A stretch of DNA of 64,000 nt from NCBI GenBank assembly GCA_015179025.1, contig WHUX01000131.1:62001-126000 (forward strand), written 5' to 3'. Positions 23,655-35,721 of the stretch are shown here, one piece after another. This DNA is from Terfezia claveryi (Eukaryota > Ascomycota > Pezizomycetes > Pezizales > Pezizaceae). Under the pieces are notes generated by a model that was not told the origin of the DNA, did not search any database, and was given only the letters and a program-made list of their open reading frames with translations. Each line of letters starts with the position of its first letter. Within the stretch, counting starts at the first letter, position 1. Both the position numbers and the translations under genes were made by a program.

Positions 23655-24649
23655 AGGAGGGTCTAGGTAGCGGAGAGTAGTGATGTTAGAGATTTCGAGA
23701 ATTAGAGAAATAAAGCAATTGGTGTGCATTTGGTGGATAGTAGGGGTCAGGCATGTAGGTAAGGGGGAGATGTTCTGGTTTTTTTATTTGGTGGCTATGG
23801 ATCCGAAGATAGATATATATATAGTAATGAATACCTGCCTGCAGCTGGCTGTACTGTATATTTCTTCAGAGTGTATATATATATGTAATAAGGCTGCCCA
23901 GTTTAACAGTGACATAACCAAGCGAACACTTTTCTAGTAACAATTGCGCGTGGAGAAGCCACCAAAGAAACCGAGGTAGATCATTTGGATCGTGCAACGA
24001 TGTACCCGGATCTCATGTAGAAAATAGCCCGAGAAATCAATCTGGTGGTTATGCCATATTTTCTGTATATATATAGTAGCTAGCTGGTAGGTCTGGCGGG
24101 CACCGGCCTCTCCCACTAAGTACAGCTATCGCAACTTCGAGGATTGGATCTATACCCTTATCTCAGCTCTACAAACGATAGTCTGTTTGACAAGTCCACG
24201 TTGCATTTTGCCGCCTGACAATTCAATGGCCGCTTCTCGCTTTGTTCGCTCAGTTGATTGTCCCTTTTCCAGGCGTCCTAACCTATGTAGATGGCGGCGA
24301 TGAAACAACTAACACATACCTGCCCCTCCGGTGGGGGGAAGATCGGTCGGCAGTGGACCAGTTTCATAGAAGCGGGTGGACTTGAAGGGTACTCTTTCTT
24401 ATCCCCAACCAATGATTCAAGTTGCTGTGGGATGTTTCAGCTTCTACGTTAACAAGTAATAAATCTCAAACAATTGTTTATATGCACGTGACTATAATCC
24501 TTAAATGCTGACATAATCCATCGGCGTCGCTTGGCACGCCGTTACATGGATCTACCTACTTCCATTGAAGCTATAGCAGGCATTCCGACCATCGGCAGCA
24601 TCCTCGACATCGCTCCTTCACCACGAACGGCAAAGAAGCGGCATACATT
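23655..24649. other. Spacer upstream of the THO1 gene
   Basis: No supported gene. The last part (24547-24649) is open in a second frame from an ATG at 24547 and could hold an alternative 5' exon of the following gene, but I cannot link it. Confidence 0.35.
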
Positions 24650-27556
24650 ATGGCTCTTATTACAGCTGAAGGCACGGCGCAAAACAACCTGGAATCGCTG
24701 AAGGTCATCATCCGAGATTTGCTACGAACAGTGCGAGATAAGTACGGCTTGGTAGCTATAGAGCCGCAACTTACCAAGGACCACTTTGACGACAAGATTC
24801 GCAACCTTCGCGACCTATGCCCTTCCCACAACTTCCAAGTCCTCCTTGAATGCGCTGCGAAGGAGATATTATATGATATAGCTGTATGCATGCACCTTCT
24901 TACCCCGCGCCAGTTCTCGGCTTACCGAAATTGTAGATTGAGCAGCAGTCGGAGACAAGATTTTCGTCATTCTGCAACCTACTCGACCTAGCATTGGTAC
25001 TCACGGAATTAGGTGAGTCTTGAATGCCAATGGATACGAAGGAGTCTAATCTAATGTTATGGTAGAACTTACTGATGTAACACTACCCTTTATCCTCATT
25101 GAGGATCTGTTTGACTCCCAGACTATCGATAGCTGTCAGCAACTCTTCGAGTATCTGGAATCTCGAGTGGAGCGGTTAACAACGGTAAGCCTTCGTTCGA
25201 ATCCTATACTATGTACATCGACTGATATGTTATGATGTCCTGAAGGAAATGGAAGGGACAAAGGGTAAAGGACCAGTCCTCCTCCGTTTATGTAATGAGC
25301 TTCTCCGAAGACTCTCCAAAGCCGAGGACACAATCTTTTGTGGTCGAATTCTCATCTTCCTATCAAAAAGTTTCATCCTAGGCGAGAGAAGCGGTGTGAA
25401 CCTCAGGGGGGAATTTAACGTGGAAAACGTAACTTTATTCGATCAAATCACCCCTTCAGCTGTAAAGGATGAAAAGATGGACATTGATCAGGGGGAAGCT
25501 GGCGCGGCAGCCGTGGAGGGTGAAGCAGGCGAGGTTGCTCCAGCAGAAGGGGGGGCTAAATGCACGGAGGACTCGACGAAAGTGGGAAAGACTGTATCCT
25601 TTGATACACCTATGATCCAGGAGCCAAAAGACGATCAAGACGTTCTCAGTGCAGATTCACTATACCCAGTGTTTTGGTCTTTGCAAAACTTCTTCTCTAA
25701 TCCAACTAGGTTGTTTGCGAAGGACTCATTTGAAGAGTTTAAGTCAGGGCTGGCAGCTACTATGACTAAGTTTAAAGAAGTGGATGAGGAGCAAATGAAG
25801 CAGGGGACTGCGGCAAGAACAGCTGACGAGACAAGAGGGAGGGGTACCAATGGTGGCGTGGTTGGCGAGAAAAGGAAGCGGGAGGATTTGGGCGCTCACT
25901 TCAACCCCAAGTACCTTACTAGCAGGGAGCTCTTTGAATTAGAGGTAGGGTTCCCCTCTTTGCCTATCAATTAGCATTCCTGGTGATGAGGATATTGACC
26001 CTACCATCATTACGACTGAACGGCAGCCCTCCCTATTGTGTGCATGAATCTTTCAGGAATTGCTTGCAGGGTACATTTCCCTTTGCCAACAGGATTTTCC
26101 TTGCTAACATTTACTACGGTTTCCTACAGCTAAGTGACCTTACTTTCAGGCGTCACGTCCTCGTGCAAGCCCTCATACTTATCGACTTTCTCCTATCTCT
26201 TACCCCAGCGACAAAAGAGAGATGGACCGATATACAATTCCCCAACAAGAACGTTCAATTTTCTTTTACTCTAGCTCCTGATGATGTGCGTCACCCTCCC
26301 CGCCCCTTCGATCTCCCCGCCTCATGCGGCCGGGGATTTAATCAATCGCAATTTTGTGATATGCTTCATTCCGAGAGCTCCAAAATACGCAATCAACACC
26401 TTCTAACCAGCCTTGGCGATACAGGAAAAATGGGCCACCAAGACGCGTTCTCTGATATGCGAATACCTTCAGCCCAATTATGAAGGGAGGTTATTCATGA
26501 GACTTGTAGAGACGATTCTTACACGTGATAAGAACTGGGTTCAATGGAAAGCGGAAAACTGTCTGTCATTCGAGAAGAAACCTGTCCCGGAAGGGGAGGT
26601 TAAGCGGAGTATGGATCGCACCATTGAGATATGTAGACCGACAAGGCCTTATCCACATGTCATGGGAGCTCCCGCGCTAGCAAAGCTGTGGAGGGAAGCA
26701 GGTAAAAGCCCGGGGATGGAGGGATTGAAGAGAAAAGAAAGGTGGGCTATTCTATCTTCTCTCCACTTGCCAAAACCCTTGTCGTTGTTTTTATTTAGAC
26801 TGTCATTCTGTTTTATAGAATATCTGGTTATATTCTTATGTTGTTCTGCATGGAGTCTAGACTCTCGTTTTAGTGATTTGTTTCTGTGCTAACGCAAGGC
26901 ACCAATCATCGGGTTATCTTGGTAACTATCACAGACATGCCACCCCAACCTTAGAGACATTCCGCCCTCAAATCAAAACGGACGAAGAAAATATTGCAGA
27001 TGCACTCCGGCCCGACCAGGCAGAGGAGGCAGCTACCAAGAAAGCAAGCAAAATCTGGCGCGCACTCCGCGTCGCATCTAAGGACCGGTTCCACCTATTT
27101 AATAAATTTGTGGACACACCTGATGAGGACCGCAACGAGCTCGAGATGCTCTTCGAGCAGGAAGAGATCGAGAACGATGCTAAGCGCGTCAAGGTAGACG
27201 AAGTTGTTAATGGTATTGCCGGATCAAAAGATAGAGAGAGGTTATCGGCTGCACCTGAGGCGCGGCAGCAACAATCTCCATCTCCTGTTGCAGGGGCGAA
27301 GCGAGAGATGTCTGTATCTTCTGCAGTTCCGGCCCTGACTTCCGCTGACACTGCGGGGGTAAGGGATGTAGAAACTTCGATGGAACCTTCAGTGAATATT
27401 CCCCTTGTGGAGAAGAAAGTCGATTCACTACCCCAGCAACCACAGCAACCCCAGCAGCAGCAGCAGAGGATTGAAAACGTCGCCAATATCCGGAGTTCAA
27501 GCCCTAATCAACCTGAGATAAAAATACACAGGATTGAGAGTGCTGTTATGAGCTAG
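24650..27556 (+). CDS. THO complex subunit 1 (Hpr1/THOC1-like)
   Basis: THO couples transcription elongation to mRNP packaging and nuclear export and limits R-loops; this subunit is the Hpr1/THOC1 type. Seven exons: 24650-24883, 24937-25012, 25066-25184, 25246-25944, 26130-26285, 26425-26741 and 26899-27556, about 752 aa. Family-like blocks include LPFILIEDLFDSQTIDSCQQ, LLRLCNELLRRLSKAEDTIF with CGRILIFLSKSF, FNPKYLTSRELFELELSDL, FRRHVLVQALILIDFLLS, the Thoc1-type ILTRDKNWVQWKAENC, and KIWRALRVASKDRFHLFNKF. An acidic Ala/Gly linker (about residues 165-190) and a C-terminal low-complexity tail with a PQQPQQPQQQQQ run are disordered. No death domain is visible, as expected in fungi. The start is uncertain: 24650 is the first Met of the conserved frame, but the frame is open upstream. 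The 25184-25246 acceptor (CTGAAG) is weak. Confidence 0.85.
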
Positions 27557-28849
27557 GCGCGCAGTCATGCGTATGGCGGATTCATTGAAATGAATCAACG
27601 AAAGGAGTTCGCGGGGAGAGGTAATGAATGAGTTAATGCAGTACTATAGCTGTAACCTGAAGGGTGCATATGGGGGATTCGCTTCGATATCGGCTAGATC
27701 TAGATAACGAAGATATTTGAGGATGGTCAGTGTATTAATAGTTCACTCGTGTTTTTTTGCGTCTGCATCTTGTATTGAGGTCTGTCTGTTATGTCTCGTC
27801 TGCTATATCTTGCCAGTGTAGTTATGTCCTTCGTACCGAATCTTTTCTTTTCCTATTTATTAAAGACTTCTATCGAAAACATGCCTCAAACGAGATGTTA
27901 CATTGCATCCCTCGACTGGGACTCATTGCCTGTGCTCACCTTACTCAGTGCTGCTGGCCAATCGATAAGCTGCCTTCTGTTTCTCCACCAGCAAAGTACA
28001 TACCTAGAAAGAAAGTAGTGCGAAGACGGTTTTTTTATCATTGTGGCTAATAGGCAAATCCCTCCACCCCCCCTTCAAGAACTGTCAGAAATAACTCCCT
28101 GGATGATTTGGGTAGAGGGCCACATACCTATTGCAATGCAAGCTTCATAGCCTGAGGGAATCTCTCTTGGTGGAGGAATAGGAGAAGGGTATAAGGGCCA
28201 ATGTAGCCTGTGGCAGAGGAGATAAGCACCCAATTAGCCAGACTAGCATTAGTTCCCTTACGGTGCGATCAAAGATGATTTCACCTGCGAAGGGTAATGC
28301 AACCAGACTTAGGTATCGCTATTCCATCACCTTCCAAACTGGGAATCCCTGTTATTCCATGTTTACCATTACTTTCCTTTTTTGGGGCCATTTTTGGGTA
28401 CACGCCATTCAGAGAGTCACGAGTACGCAGGAATGCGGCAGAGACCCTCATAGGGTGTCTGATGAGGTATTACGGTGGCATTTTAGGCAGAATGTCCTTG
28501 CAAATATGAGAGGTGCGGGAGAGCCAGTGTTCGAGCACGATTTGGTGGGTAAGAGATAGGGTTAAAGAGTTAAGTTCAGGACCGATTGGAGAAAAGTTGG
28601 ATATGGATAGTTCAGTGAGATTATATGGAGTTGTTAAGTGTATTTTGATTTTAAATGGAGTTTTACGGGTTTTTTTATTTCTTGATGTAATTATGTTTAG
28701 ATTGGGGTGTCGGGGGGATTTATTCCCTGGCCTATGCCTAGTTTGAAGAATTTGAAGAATAAAAAATAATTATGCTGCAAGCATGCATTGTGAACAACAT
28801 AAGCATAAAATTTTGCTTATTGAGCAGGTAGGTAGTCTGGCTTGCCCGT
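27557..28849. other. Gene-free stretch at the edge of the repeat island
   Basis: No supported gene. A short open frame at 28297-28509 (MQPDLGIAIPS...) has no recognisable domain. Repeat-derived sequence starts from about 28830. Confidence 0.35.
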
Positions 28850-29410
28850 TCTTGTCACCCGAGCTTGGGAACCCCGGTAGCACAGCCAATTCGACCATAG
28901 CTTTCTCCAGCTCAGTAAGATGAGCTCGCATCATAGAGAAAATACACGACGTCTATTTTCCTTGGTATGCTATTTAGTGCCAGGGTTTAAGTTGAGATGC
29001 GGGGCTGTGGAACTATACCTAGATGACTACTCGTTACTTCATTTGTCACTCTTCAGGCTCTGGAGATATGACTGCGAAGTCAAATTGCCAAAGAGGATCC
29101 CTTCCATAATTAGCAAAGAATAGAGATATGCCTGTAGTTTCTGAGGCTTGGTTGTTGGATGCAAATTCTGCGAGGTGAAGCCATACTTCCCAATCGTCTT
29201 GAAGGTAGTTGATAAAGATATGCAAGTATAGCATTTACCCGTTCCATTTGACTATCAGTTTGGGGGTAAAATGGGTTCCAAAGAAGTGACTTGAATTTTT
29301 AATCTTCGATATAGGGTCTTCCAGATCTTGGCTATAAATTGTGTACCTCGATTAGAGATGATTGTCGGTAGTTCTGGGACAGTAAGTGCGTGGGAAACTA
29401 ATATATCCTG
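28850..29410 (-). mobile_element. Ty3/gypsy integrase relic
   Basis: On the minus strand, in broken frames, the order is ISNRGTQFIAKIW (integrase core around the second Asp, with Asn in place of the usual Asp), then a Pro-Gln-Thr-Asp-like block, then [20 protein letters not shown] and [20 protein letters not shown]. This is the classical end of a gypsy integrase core. Further down, RAHLTELEKAMVELA matches the region just after it. Stops and frameshifts show it is dead. I see no LTRs in the window, so this is a fragment. Confidence 0.8.
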
Positions 29411-29440
29411 AGGCTTTATGTATTTAGCTGCCTTTGCCTA

Positions 29441-29634
29441 TTCATCCCCACCTTATCCGTGGCCGACTGGTTCGGTTGCGGCGGGTGGGACCCTAACACA
29501 ATCAGTTAGGGAGCTCCCAGTTCGACTCCCAGAGTCGGCTGGGAAATAATTCAGATGTATCCGGGAAACTTATTCGTTCCCGGGCGGACTAGCCGCGTAC
29601 TCCTCTTCGACTGGAGTGCGCGGTGAACCGTTTT
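29441..29634 (+). repeat. Multi-hairpin repeat, copy A
   Basis: First of three related elements (see 35722-35923 for the fold). This copy keeps hairpins 2 to 5 and a shortened hairpin 1 (CCCACC with GGTGGG). It has a box-B-like GTTCGACTCC and nine T at 29650-29658. About 150 bp of sequence after it also matches the sequence after copy B. Strand is set by the pol III-like signals and is an inference. Confidence 0.7.
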
Positions 29635-30015
29635 GGCTCAATGTATAGGTTTTTTTTTCTTTAAAAGCACTGCAGTCATACATGTCCGGTGCAGTGTTAA
29701 TTAAGGCAAAGGAGGATTCATCCTGACCTCATATCCGAATGCCATACACGATATTCTGCTCCTCCTGTAGGTTACGACTGGGCACTGACTCTCATTTGCT
29801 ATACTATTTTTTTTTAATTCTACAGCACCATATATCTCTGATCTCTACAAGGAGAGAGCTACCTGCAACAGACACACTCTAGGTGTAATAAGGGAGTGCT
29901 CACTAGGGAAGAAAAGGATGCGGGAATAGCCCAGACATACCTCCTTGCACACCAACTGCCCCATTCTAGAGCCATACATTGCATGCATGAATTTTTTTCT
30001 ATTTTTTTTTATTTT

Positions 30016-30115
30016 CACAAAATACTCATTACTCATATGCGGTCCCAGTAAGACCATGATGAGCCACGCGGGAATTCAGAACCAAATCAAGTTAAACTGC
30101 CAAGTCCAGCGCGCA
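30016..30115 (-). mobile_element. LINE/SINE 3' tail copy
   Basis: Minus-strand sequence TTGGCAGTTTAACTTG, then GTGGCTCATCATGGTC, GAGTAATGAGTAT and an A-rich tail. It is homologous to the 3' ends at 30655 and 33715 and to the SINE at 43161; the first tail hairpin is damaged. Confidence 0.65.
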
Positions 30116-30654
30116 GAATTTCGAAAAATTGAAAAGCTAGATCCCGAAGGGCCTGAACTGGAATTATGAGGAGATTGGAAAAGAAAACGTTCTTGCAAGT
30201 GGAAAATGGCCCTCCCCCCAGGCTCTGGTAGGAGGAATCATAAAGCCGTGGTAGCAAAGTCAAAGAAAAAGCCACTCAAATGGAAAATTAATACACTGAA
30301 TAAACAAAGGAATACGGTAATATCCGTTACATAGGCAATGGAAGTGGTTATTAGAGGGGGCAGCGCGGATGCGGAACGGATCTGTAGCAACATAGTGGAT
30401 GATGGTAATACGCGGCGTGGACAGAAGCAATAGGTAGTGAATTAAGCAGGTCTTCACCACATTCCATCGTGCACTCCTAATATAAAAACTTGTTTCCGGA
30501 GCCGTTGTATAAATTCATGGGAAATTTTGAGGGTAAGACAATGCGCAGGGATGTGTTATTTGGCCAATCAGAAACAAGAGAATACAGGGGTTACAGTGCT
30601 GTTCTAAAAACTGGGTGGCAACCTTTATTTTATTTTATTTTATTTATTTATATA

Positions 30655-31620
30655 CTCATTACTCCTATTGGGTCCCAGTAAGGGGACCATGAGGAGCCAC
30701 CCGGAAAACCCGGGTGGATTCAGGACAAAAGGCAAGTTGATCTGCCAAATCCGGCACCTATATAACGCAAGATGACAAGAATCAAAAGCCAAGAAGGCAG
30801 CAGCAGACATAAGATCCAACAATATAAGCTCAAGAGCCAAATGGCAAAGCAAGATAGGTGAGAACGGAAAGTAAACTCAAGGCCTTATTGGCCGAACAAA
30901 CATAACGGTGAGTGTGGAGGAAAAATGGTAGACTCAAATGGCGCAGAGCTCCCATGCTGTCATTAGTCGGCTAATGCCAGATGCTTGACTGAAGCCCGCA
31001 CCTAGAGCATACCAACATAACGTGTAAAATAATAGCGAAATGGAACTCAAGTGCCTGTTGGCCAAGAAAAAGATGTCGTATACTCCAATCAGGGGCCCTC
31101 TCTTCTTGTGGAGAAAACCGAAGAAAGCCTCTACCGCGTCCCATTGATCCCGTCTCTTCTTGGATCCATATGGAATGGTCGAGATCTTGCCGATTCTTGA
31201 TACTGCCTAAAGCAGCCCTCTAGTCGCTGAGGTCTGGACAGTCAAAGGTGATGTGTTGACAGTCCTGTGTATGGTGCCCGCACTGGCAGGCACTGGCGTC
31301 GAATTTGCCGACTCGATGGAGCCTACCGAGGGGCTTGTGCCAACCAGACTATGTTTCTGGGGCCCTTTTGTTTGTTCTTAGCCATGTATAGGTACTTAAT
31401 GCTGAAGGTGCATGTCGGTTCCATTTCGTTGGCTCCGACCCCTTTGCTGTGCGTGCCTTGCTCCTATATGCTTTTGAGGCTTGCCTGATGCCTCCTTCAG
31501 TAACTATCGATGGGGTCAGGGAAACTTGCCCCAGGGCAGGGCTGAAGGCTGCGGGCTTGCCGGCCTCCTCGTTACGTTTGATGCTAATTGGGACCGAACT
31601 CATTTGATGGAAGTGTCGTA
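30655..31620 (-). mobile_element. Non-LTR retrotransposon relic 1 (RNase H to 3' tail)
   Basis: Minus-strand remains of a Tad1/I-type LINE. Visible are a GNE motif like the end of RNase H, then ASKAYRSKARTAKGSEP, WLRTNK, and a knuckle CQCGHHTQDG with H and C spaced as in the C-terminal Cys/His domain of fungal LINEs. A 3' region follows that ends in two stem-loops and an (AAATA)n-like tail at 30625-30655. Stops and frameshifts are frequent. The reverse-transcriptase core is not present. Confidence 0.75.
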
Positions 31621-32108
31621 ATTCTTGATACCCCGCTCGAGGTGGCAGAAGAGGAGTCAGAGAGAATTGCGACCATTACTCAGTCTTGAGGGCAATGACC
31701 ATGGCGTGTCCTTCAGTGTCTGGCACTGTCTGCGACCGTTGACTCCTCCCCTAGGTATGGGGCTCCGCATAGAAGGCTGTCGCGCAATGGCCTGCCTTGC
31801 CTGTTCCATCTGTGTAGCAGGTCCGCGCCATCTAAGCCCGGTGGGTGGCCCTGGTAATCAAAGGCTGGCCAATGGCCACCACCACTAAGTAAGCTGACGA
31901 CATTGTGTTGTTCTGGTTGTTATTGTTCTTATTATCATTGTTTTTTTCGGGGTGGAGGTCATGAAAATGCGTAGCACGTTACGTTACTTCAGTAGGTACT
32001 TGCCCAATCGCCAGACTACTTGCCCAATTGTATTCATGTTATCTGCCTTCACACTTATCGTGGTAATTTATACAGGCCGTGCCTTTATATCTCCAGTTGC
32101 ATTCAGCT

Positions 32109-32297
32109 ATTCATCCCCCACCTTATCCGTGGCCGACTGGTTCGGTTGCGGTTTAGGTGGGGACCCTAGCACAATCAGTTAGGGAGCTCCCAGAGTCGGC
32201 TGGGAAATGATTCAGATGTATCCGGGAAACTTATTCGTTCCCGGGCGGACTAGCCGCGTACTCCTCTTCGACTGGAGTGCGCGGTGAACCGTTTTGT
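32109..32297 (+). repeat. Multi-hairpin repeat, copy B (hairpin 3 deleted)
   Basis: Same element as 35722-35923, but 12 bp are missing between two direct CTCCCAG repeats. This removes the box-B-like GTTCGACTC and destroys hairpin 3. Hairpins 1, 2, 4 and 5 are intact. A run of sixteen T lies at 32305-32320. Confidence 0.75.
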
Positions 32298-32447
32298 CCC
32301 CATGTTTTTTTTTTTTTTTTGTAAAGCACTGCAGCAAAACATGTCCGGTCAATTAAAGGCAAAGGAGGATTCATCCTGACCTCATATCCGAATGCTATAC
32401 ACGAATGTAGGTTACGACTGGGCACTGACTCTCATTTGCTATACTAA

Positions 32448-33190
32448 ATTGTCTCATTTGCTATACTGAATTTTTTAAGCGAGTAAATGCCCTGGCCAAA
32501 GCTGGAGCGGAAAACCTAGAGCCAGAGGAGCTCGATAACTGAAGGGAGGTTTAGACAAGAGTGGAAAATAGAGTGGAAAAGGAAGGGGGAGGGGGAGAGA
32601 AGGGTAGTTGGGGTAGTTGGGGTAGTTGGGGTAGGTGGGGGGATAGAAGCGGAAGACACGAGTTAACTATGTCCATTGCAGGACCGGGAAGGGCAATCTA
32701 CAATCCTTGCAGAATAAGTTGGACAACTCAGTCGACCCAATGTGCAGAACATGCAGCCGTATGTGGGAACAGGCAAGCACGCAGCCTTGGTATGTCCACG
32801 CAGAGAGGAAATCGGCAGAAGGTGGGGGAGTTAGGGAGGACATGGACGACCGGAGAAGATGGTTGAAGAAGGTGAAGGATGGGGGGATGAGTATACCATA
32901 GATCTCTTTGAGATGTTTTTCTCGAACCTGGATATGGTATAAGCAGGCGGGGGTTTTTGTTTAAGTTGTTTCGGGGAGGGCCGGAATGGGGCGGTTATTT
33001 TATGACGGGGGTGCAGGCCGGTAAGTAGAGGAAGGGGTTATTTCGGTCATTTCTTTGGTCCGGTAGGCAGGACGCTTAAGTAGCCCGTTGTACCGAGGGT
33101 GTACCGAGTCTTCTGAGATGAGGGATTGGGACTGCCTCATAGCCTTAGGCTCCACAGGCGTATAGACTTCCCCCCCAAAAAAAAAAAAAC
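32448..33190. other. Spacer between duplicated blocks, G-rich run
   Basis: Purine-rich sequence with no supported gene. It contains a G-quadruplex-like run at 32604-32643 (GGGGTAGTT repeated three times, then GGGGTAGG). Confidence 0.5.
32604..32643 (+). repeat. GGGGTAGTT tandem run
   Basis: Four G-runs of three or more spaced by TAGTT/TA; seen directly. It could form a G-quadruplex. Confidence 0.75.
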
Positions 33191-33714
33191 TGCAGGTCCA
33201 GCACGCAAAATTTTAAAAACTGAAAAAGCTTGATCCCGATGTGCCCGAACTGGAATTATGAGGAGATTTGAAAAGAAATCGTTCTTGCAAGTGGAAAGGC
33301 TCAGATGACCCCCTCCCTCCTCCCTCGAGGCTTTGGTAGGAGAAATAATAAAACCCTGGTAGAAAAGTCAAAGAAAAAGCCACTCAATTAAAAAAAAAAT
33401 CATTGAATAAAAATAGAATACGGTAATATCTGTTATATAGGCAATGCAAGTGGAAAAACTAGAGGGGGCAGCGTGGGTGCGGAACGGATCTGTAGCAATA
33501 CTACAGTGGATGGTGATAATACGCGGAGTGGACGGAAGAGAGCATAGTGCACTAGGTAGTGTCTTCGCCACATCGCATCGCTCACTCTTAACGTAAAAAC
33601 TTGTTTCCGGAGCCGTTGTATATATTCATGGGAAATTGAGGGTAAGACAATGCGCAGGGATGTGTTATTTGGCCAATCAGAAACAAGAGAATATAGGGCA
33701 GTCCTAAAAACTGG

Positions 33715-35440
33715 GCAACTTTATTTTGTTTTATTTAAATACTCATTACTCCTATTGGGTCCCAGTAAGGGGACCATGAGGAACCACCCGGGTGGATTCA
33801 GGACAAAAGGCAAGTTAATTTACCAGGTCCATTGCCTATATACCGCAAGATGACAAGAATCAAAAGCCAAAAAGGCAGCAGCAGACATAAGATCTAACAA
33901 TATAACCTCAAGAGCCATTTGCAATTCAAGATACAGTTAACTCTCATTATAAGTATACCGTTGGGGCCAGAGGGTATATGCTTATAGCGAATATATGCAT
34001 ATACTCAGAGAAAATTACATTCATGAAAAATAACATAGGAAATAGGTATTAGGACCGTGTAAGATCTCAGTGACCCTCGGCTGGGTTTTCTTTGTCTTCT
34101 CTTGATAAATCTTGTGCTGTTTGACATATTGTTCTAGATCTGTTATAAATGTATTGCCTGCTTGCGTCAAGTAGTGGTGCCTCCCTAGGAGCGGTCGGGT
34201 TCGAGACTAGTAGTGATGTTGCTTCCACATCTCTCCCCACATGGTGATTTCTTATCGATTAGTACCCCTGCTAGCGCCCATTCCATATAAGCATATATAT
34301 GTGACTAAGCCAAAAAATGGCGTGAATGGGTGAGTTTGTGCTTGAAAAGTACCTTTTTGTATGTAAGGACCGTGAGAGGGAATATATGCTTATATCGGGT
34401 ATGAGTTAATTGTCGGTGAGAGCGGAAAACAGAAGGCCTTATTGGCCGAACAAACATAACGGTGAGTGTAGAGAAAAAATGCTAAACTCAAATGGCGTAG
34501 AGGCCCCATGCTGTCATTAGCGGGCTAATGCCAGATGACCCCGAGGGGCCTGACTGCCTCTTAAGGAGAGCTGGTGCAAGCCAGACTAGCCAGACTGAAG
34601 TCCGTACCTAGACCAAACCAGCAAACGTGTGGAATAATAACGGAATTGGACTCAAGGGCCTGTTGGCCAGGAAATAGATTTTGTATGCTCCCATCAGGGA
34701 CCGCCTCTTCCGGCTAGCTGTTTGTAGAGAAAACCAAAGAAAGCCTCTACCGCGTCCCATTGATCCCGTCTTCTTCTTGGATCCATATGGGATGGTCGAG
34801 ATCTTGCCGATCCTTGATACTGCCTAAAGCAGCCCTCTGGTCGCTGAAGTTTGGACAGTCAAAGGTGATGTGTTGACCGTCCTGTGTATGGTGCCCGCAC
34901 TGGCAGGCACTGGTGTCGAATTTGCCGATTCGATGGGGCCAGTGTTTCTGGGGCCCTTTGTTTGTTCTTAGCCATGTATATGCTGAAAGTGCATGTCGGT
35001 TCCATTCCGATCTCCTGGCTCCGACCCCTTTGCTGTGCGTGCCTTGCTCCTATACGCTTTCGAGGCTTGCCTGATGCCTTCTTCAGCTACTATCGAGGAG
35101 GTCAGGGAAACTTGCTCCAGGGCAGAGCTGAAGGCTGCGGGCTTGCTCCTCGTTACCTTTGACAATGTGAGATCGAGCCCATGCGATGGAAGTGTTGTAA
35201 TCATTGGTATCCCGCTCAAGGAGGAGGAGGCTAGCCAGCTCTACCGATAGCTCTATGCTGCTCCTACCGGGTCAAAGTCCATGGGCGATGTTAATAGTCA
35301 ACGAGGTGGGCAGAAGAGGAGTTGGAGAGGATTGCGACCATCAAGCAGTCTTGAGGGCAATGATCATGGCGCGTCCTTCAGTGTCTGGCACTGTCTGCGA
35401 CCGTTGACCCCTCCCCTAAGTATGAGACTCCGCATAGAAG
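33715..35440 (-). mobile_element. Non-LTR retrotransposon relic 2
   Basis: Better-preserved sister of the relic at 30655. On the minus strand it gives WARSHIVKGNEE (RNase H end), FSSALEQVSLTSSIVAEEGI, WLRTNKGPQKHWPHRIGKFD, the knuckle CQCGHHTQDGQHITFDCPNF, and DHPIWIQEEDGINGT. The 3' region is split by a MITE. It ends at 33715-33800 with stem CCACCC/GGGTGG and an A-rich tail. Frameshifts and stops are present, so it is inactive. Confidence 0.8.
33934..34412. mobile_element. pogo/Fot-type MITE
   Basis: Ends are CAGTTAACTC on the left and GAGTTAATTG on the right, near-perfect 10-bp inverted repeats. ATAAG words follow a little further in on both sides. The left flank is TA and the right flank TC. 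The interior (TCATTATAAGTATACCGTTG, then TATATGCTTATA) is typical of pogo-like elements and has no coding capacity. The left duplicate has the empty site: AAGATAGGTGAG where this copy has AAGATA-element-TCGGTGAG. That fixes the insertion as later than the duplication. Confidence 0.8.
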
Positions 35441-35721
35441 GCTTTCGCGCAATGGCCTGCCTTGCCTGTAGCAGGGCTGGCCAATGGCCACTACCACTAA
35501 GTAAGCTGACGGCATTGTGTTGTTCTGGTTGTTATTGTTCTTATTATCATTGTTTTTTTCGGGGTGGAGGTCATGAAAATGAGTAGCACGTTACGTTACT
35601 TCAGTAGGTACTTGCCCAATCGCCAGACTACTTGCCCAATCGTATTTTCACGTTATCTGCCTTCACACTTATCGTGGTGATTTATACAGGCCGTGCCTTT
35701 ATATCTCCAGTTGCATTCAGC

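Larger units (their letters stand above)
30100..32300. repeat. Segmental duplication, left copy
   Basis: About 2.2 kb aligns in direct orientation with 33200-35925, with small indels throughout. It includes ordinary flanking DNA (for example the shared ATGCGCAGGGATGTGTTATT at 30541 and 33650), LINE remains and a multi-hairpin element at its right end. Homology was read by eye; identity was not measured. Confidence 0.85.

Noticed and set aside
24571..24891. Minus-strand 106-codon frame over the THO gene start
   Set aside because: Antisense to the conserved first exon; no domain.
29505..29531. GTTCGACTCC as the T-arm of a true tRNA gene
   Set aside because: No cloverleaf forms: the neighbouring sequence pairs into longer hairpins and the acceptor stem is missing.
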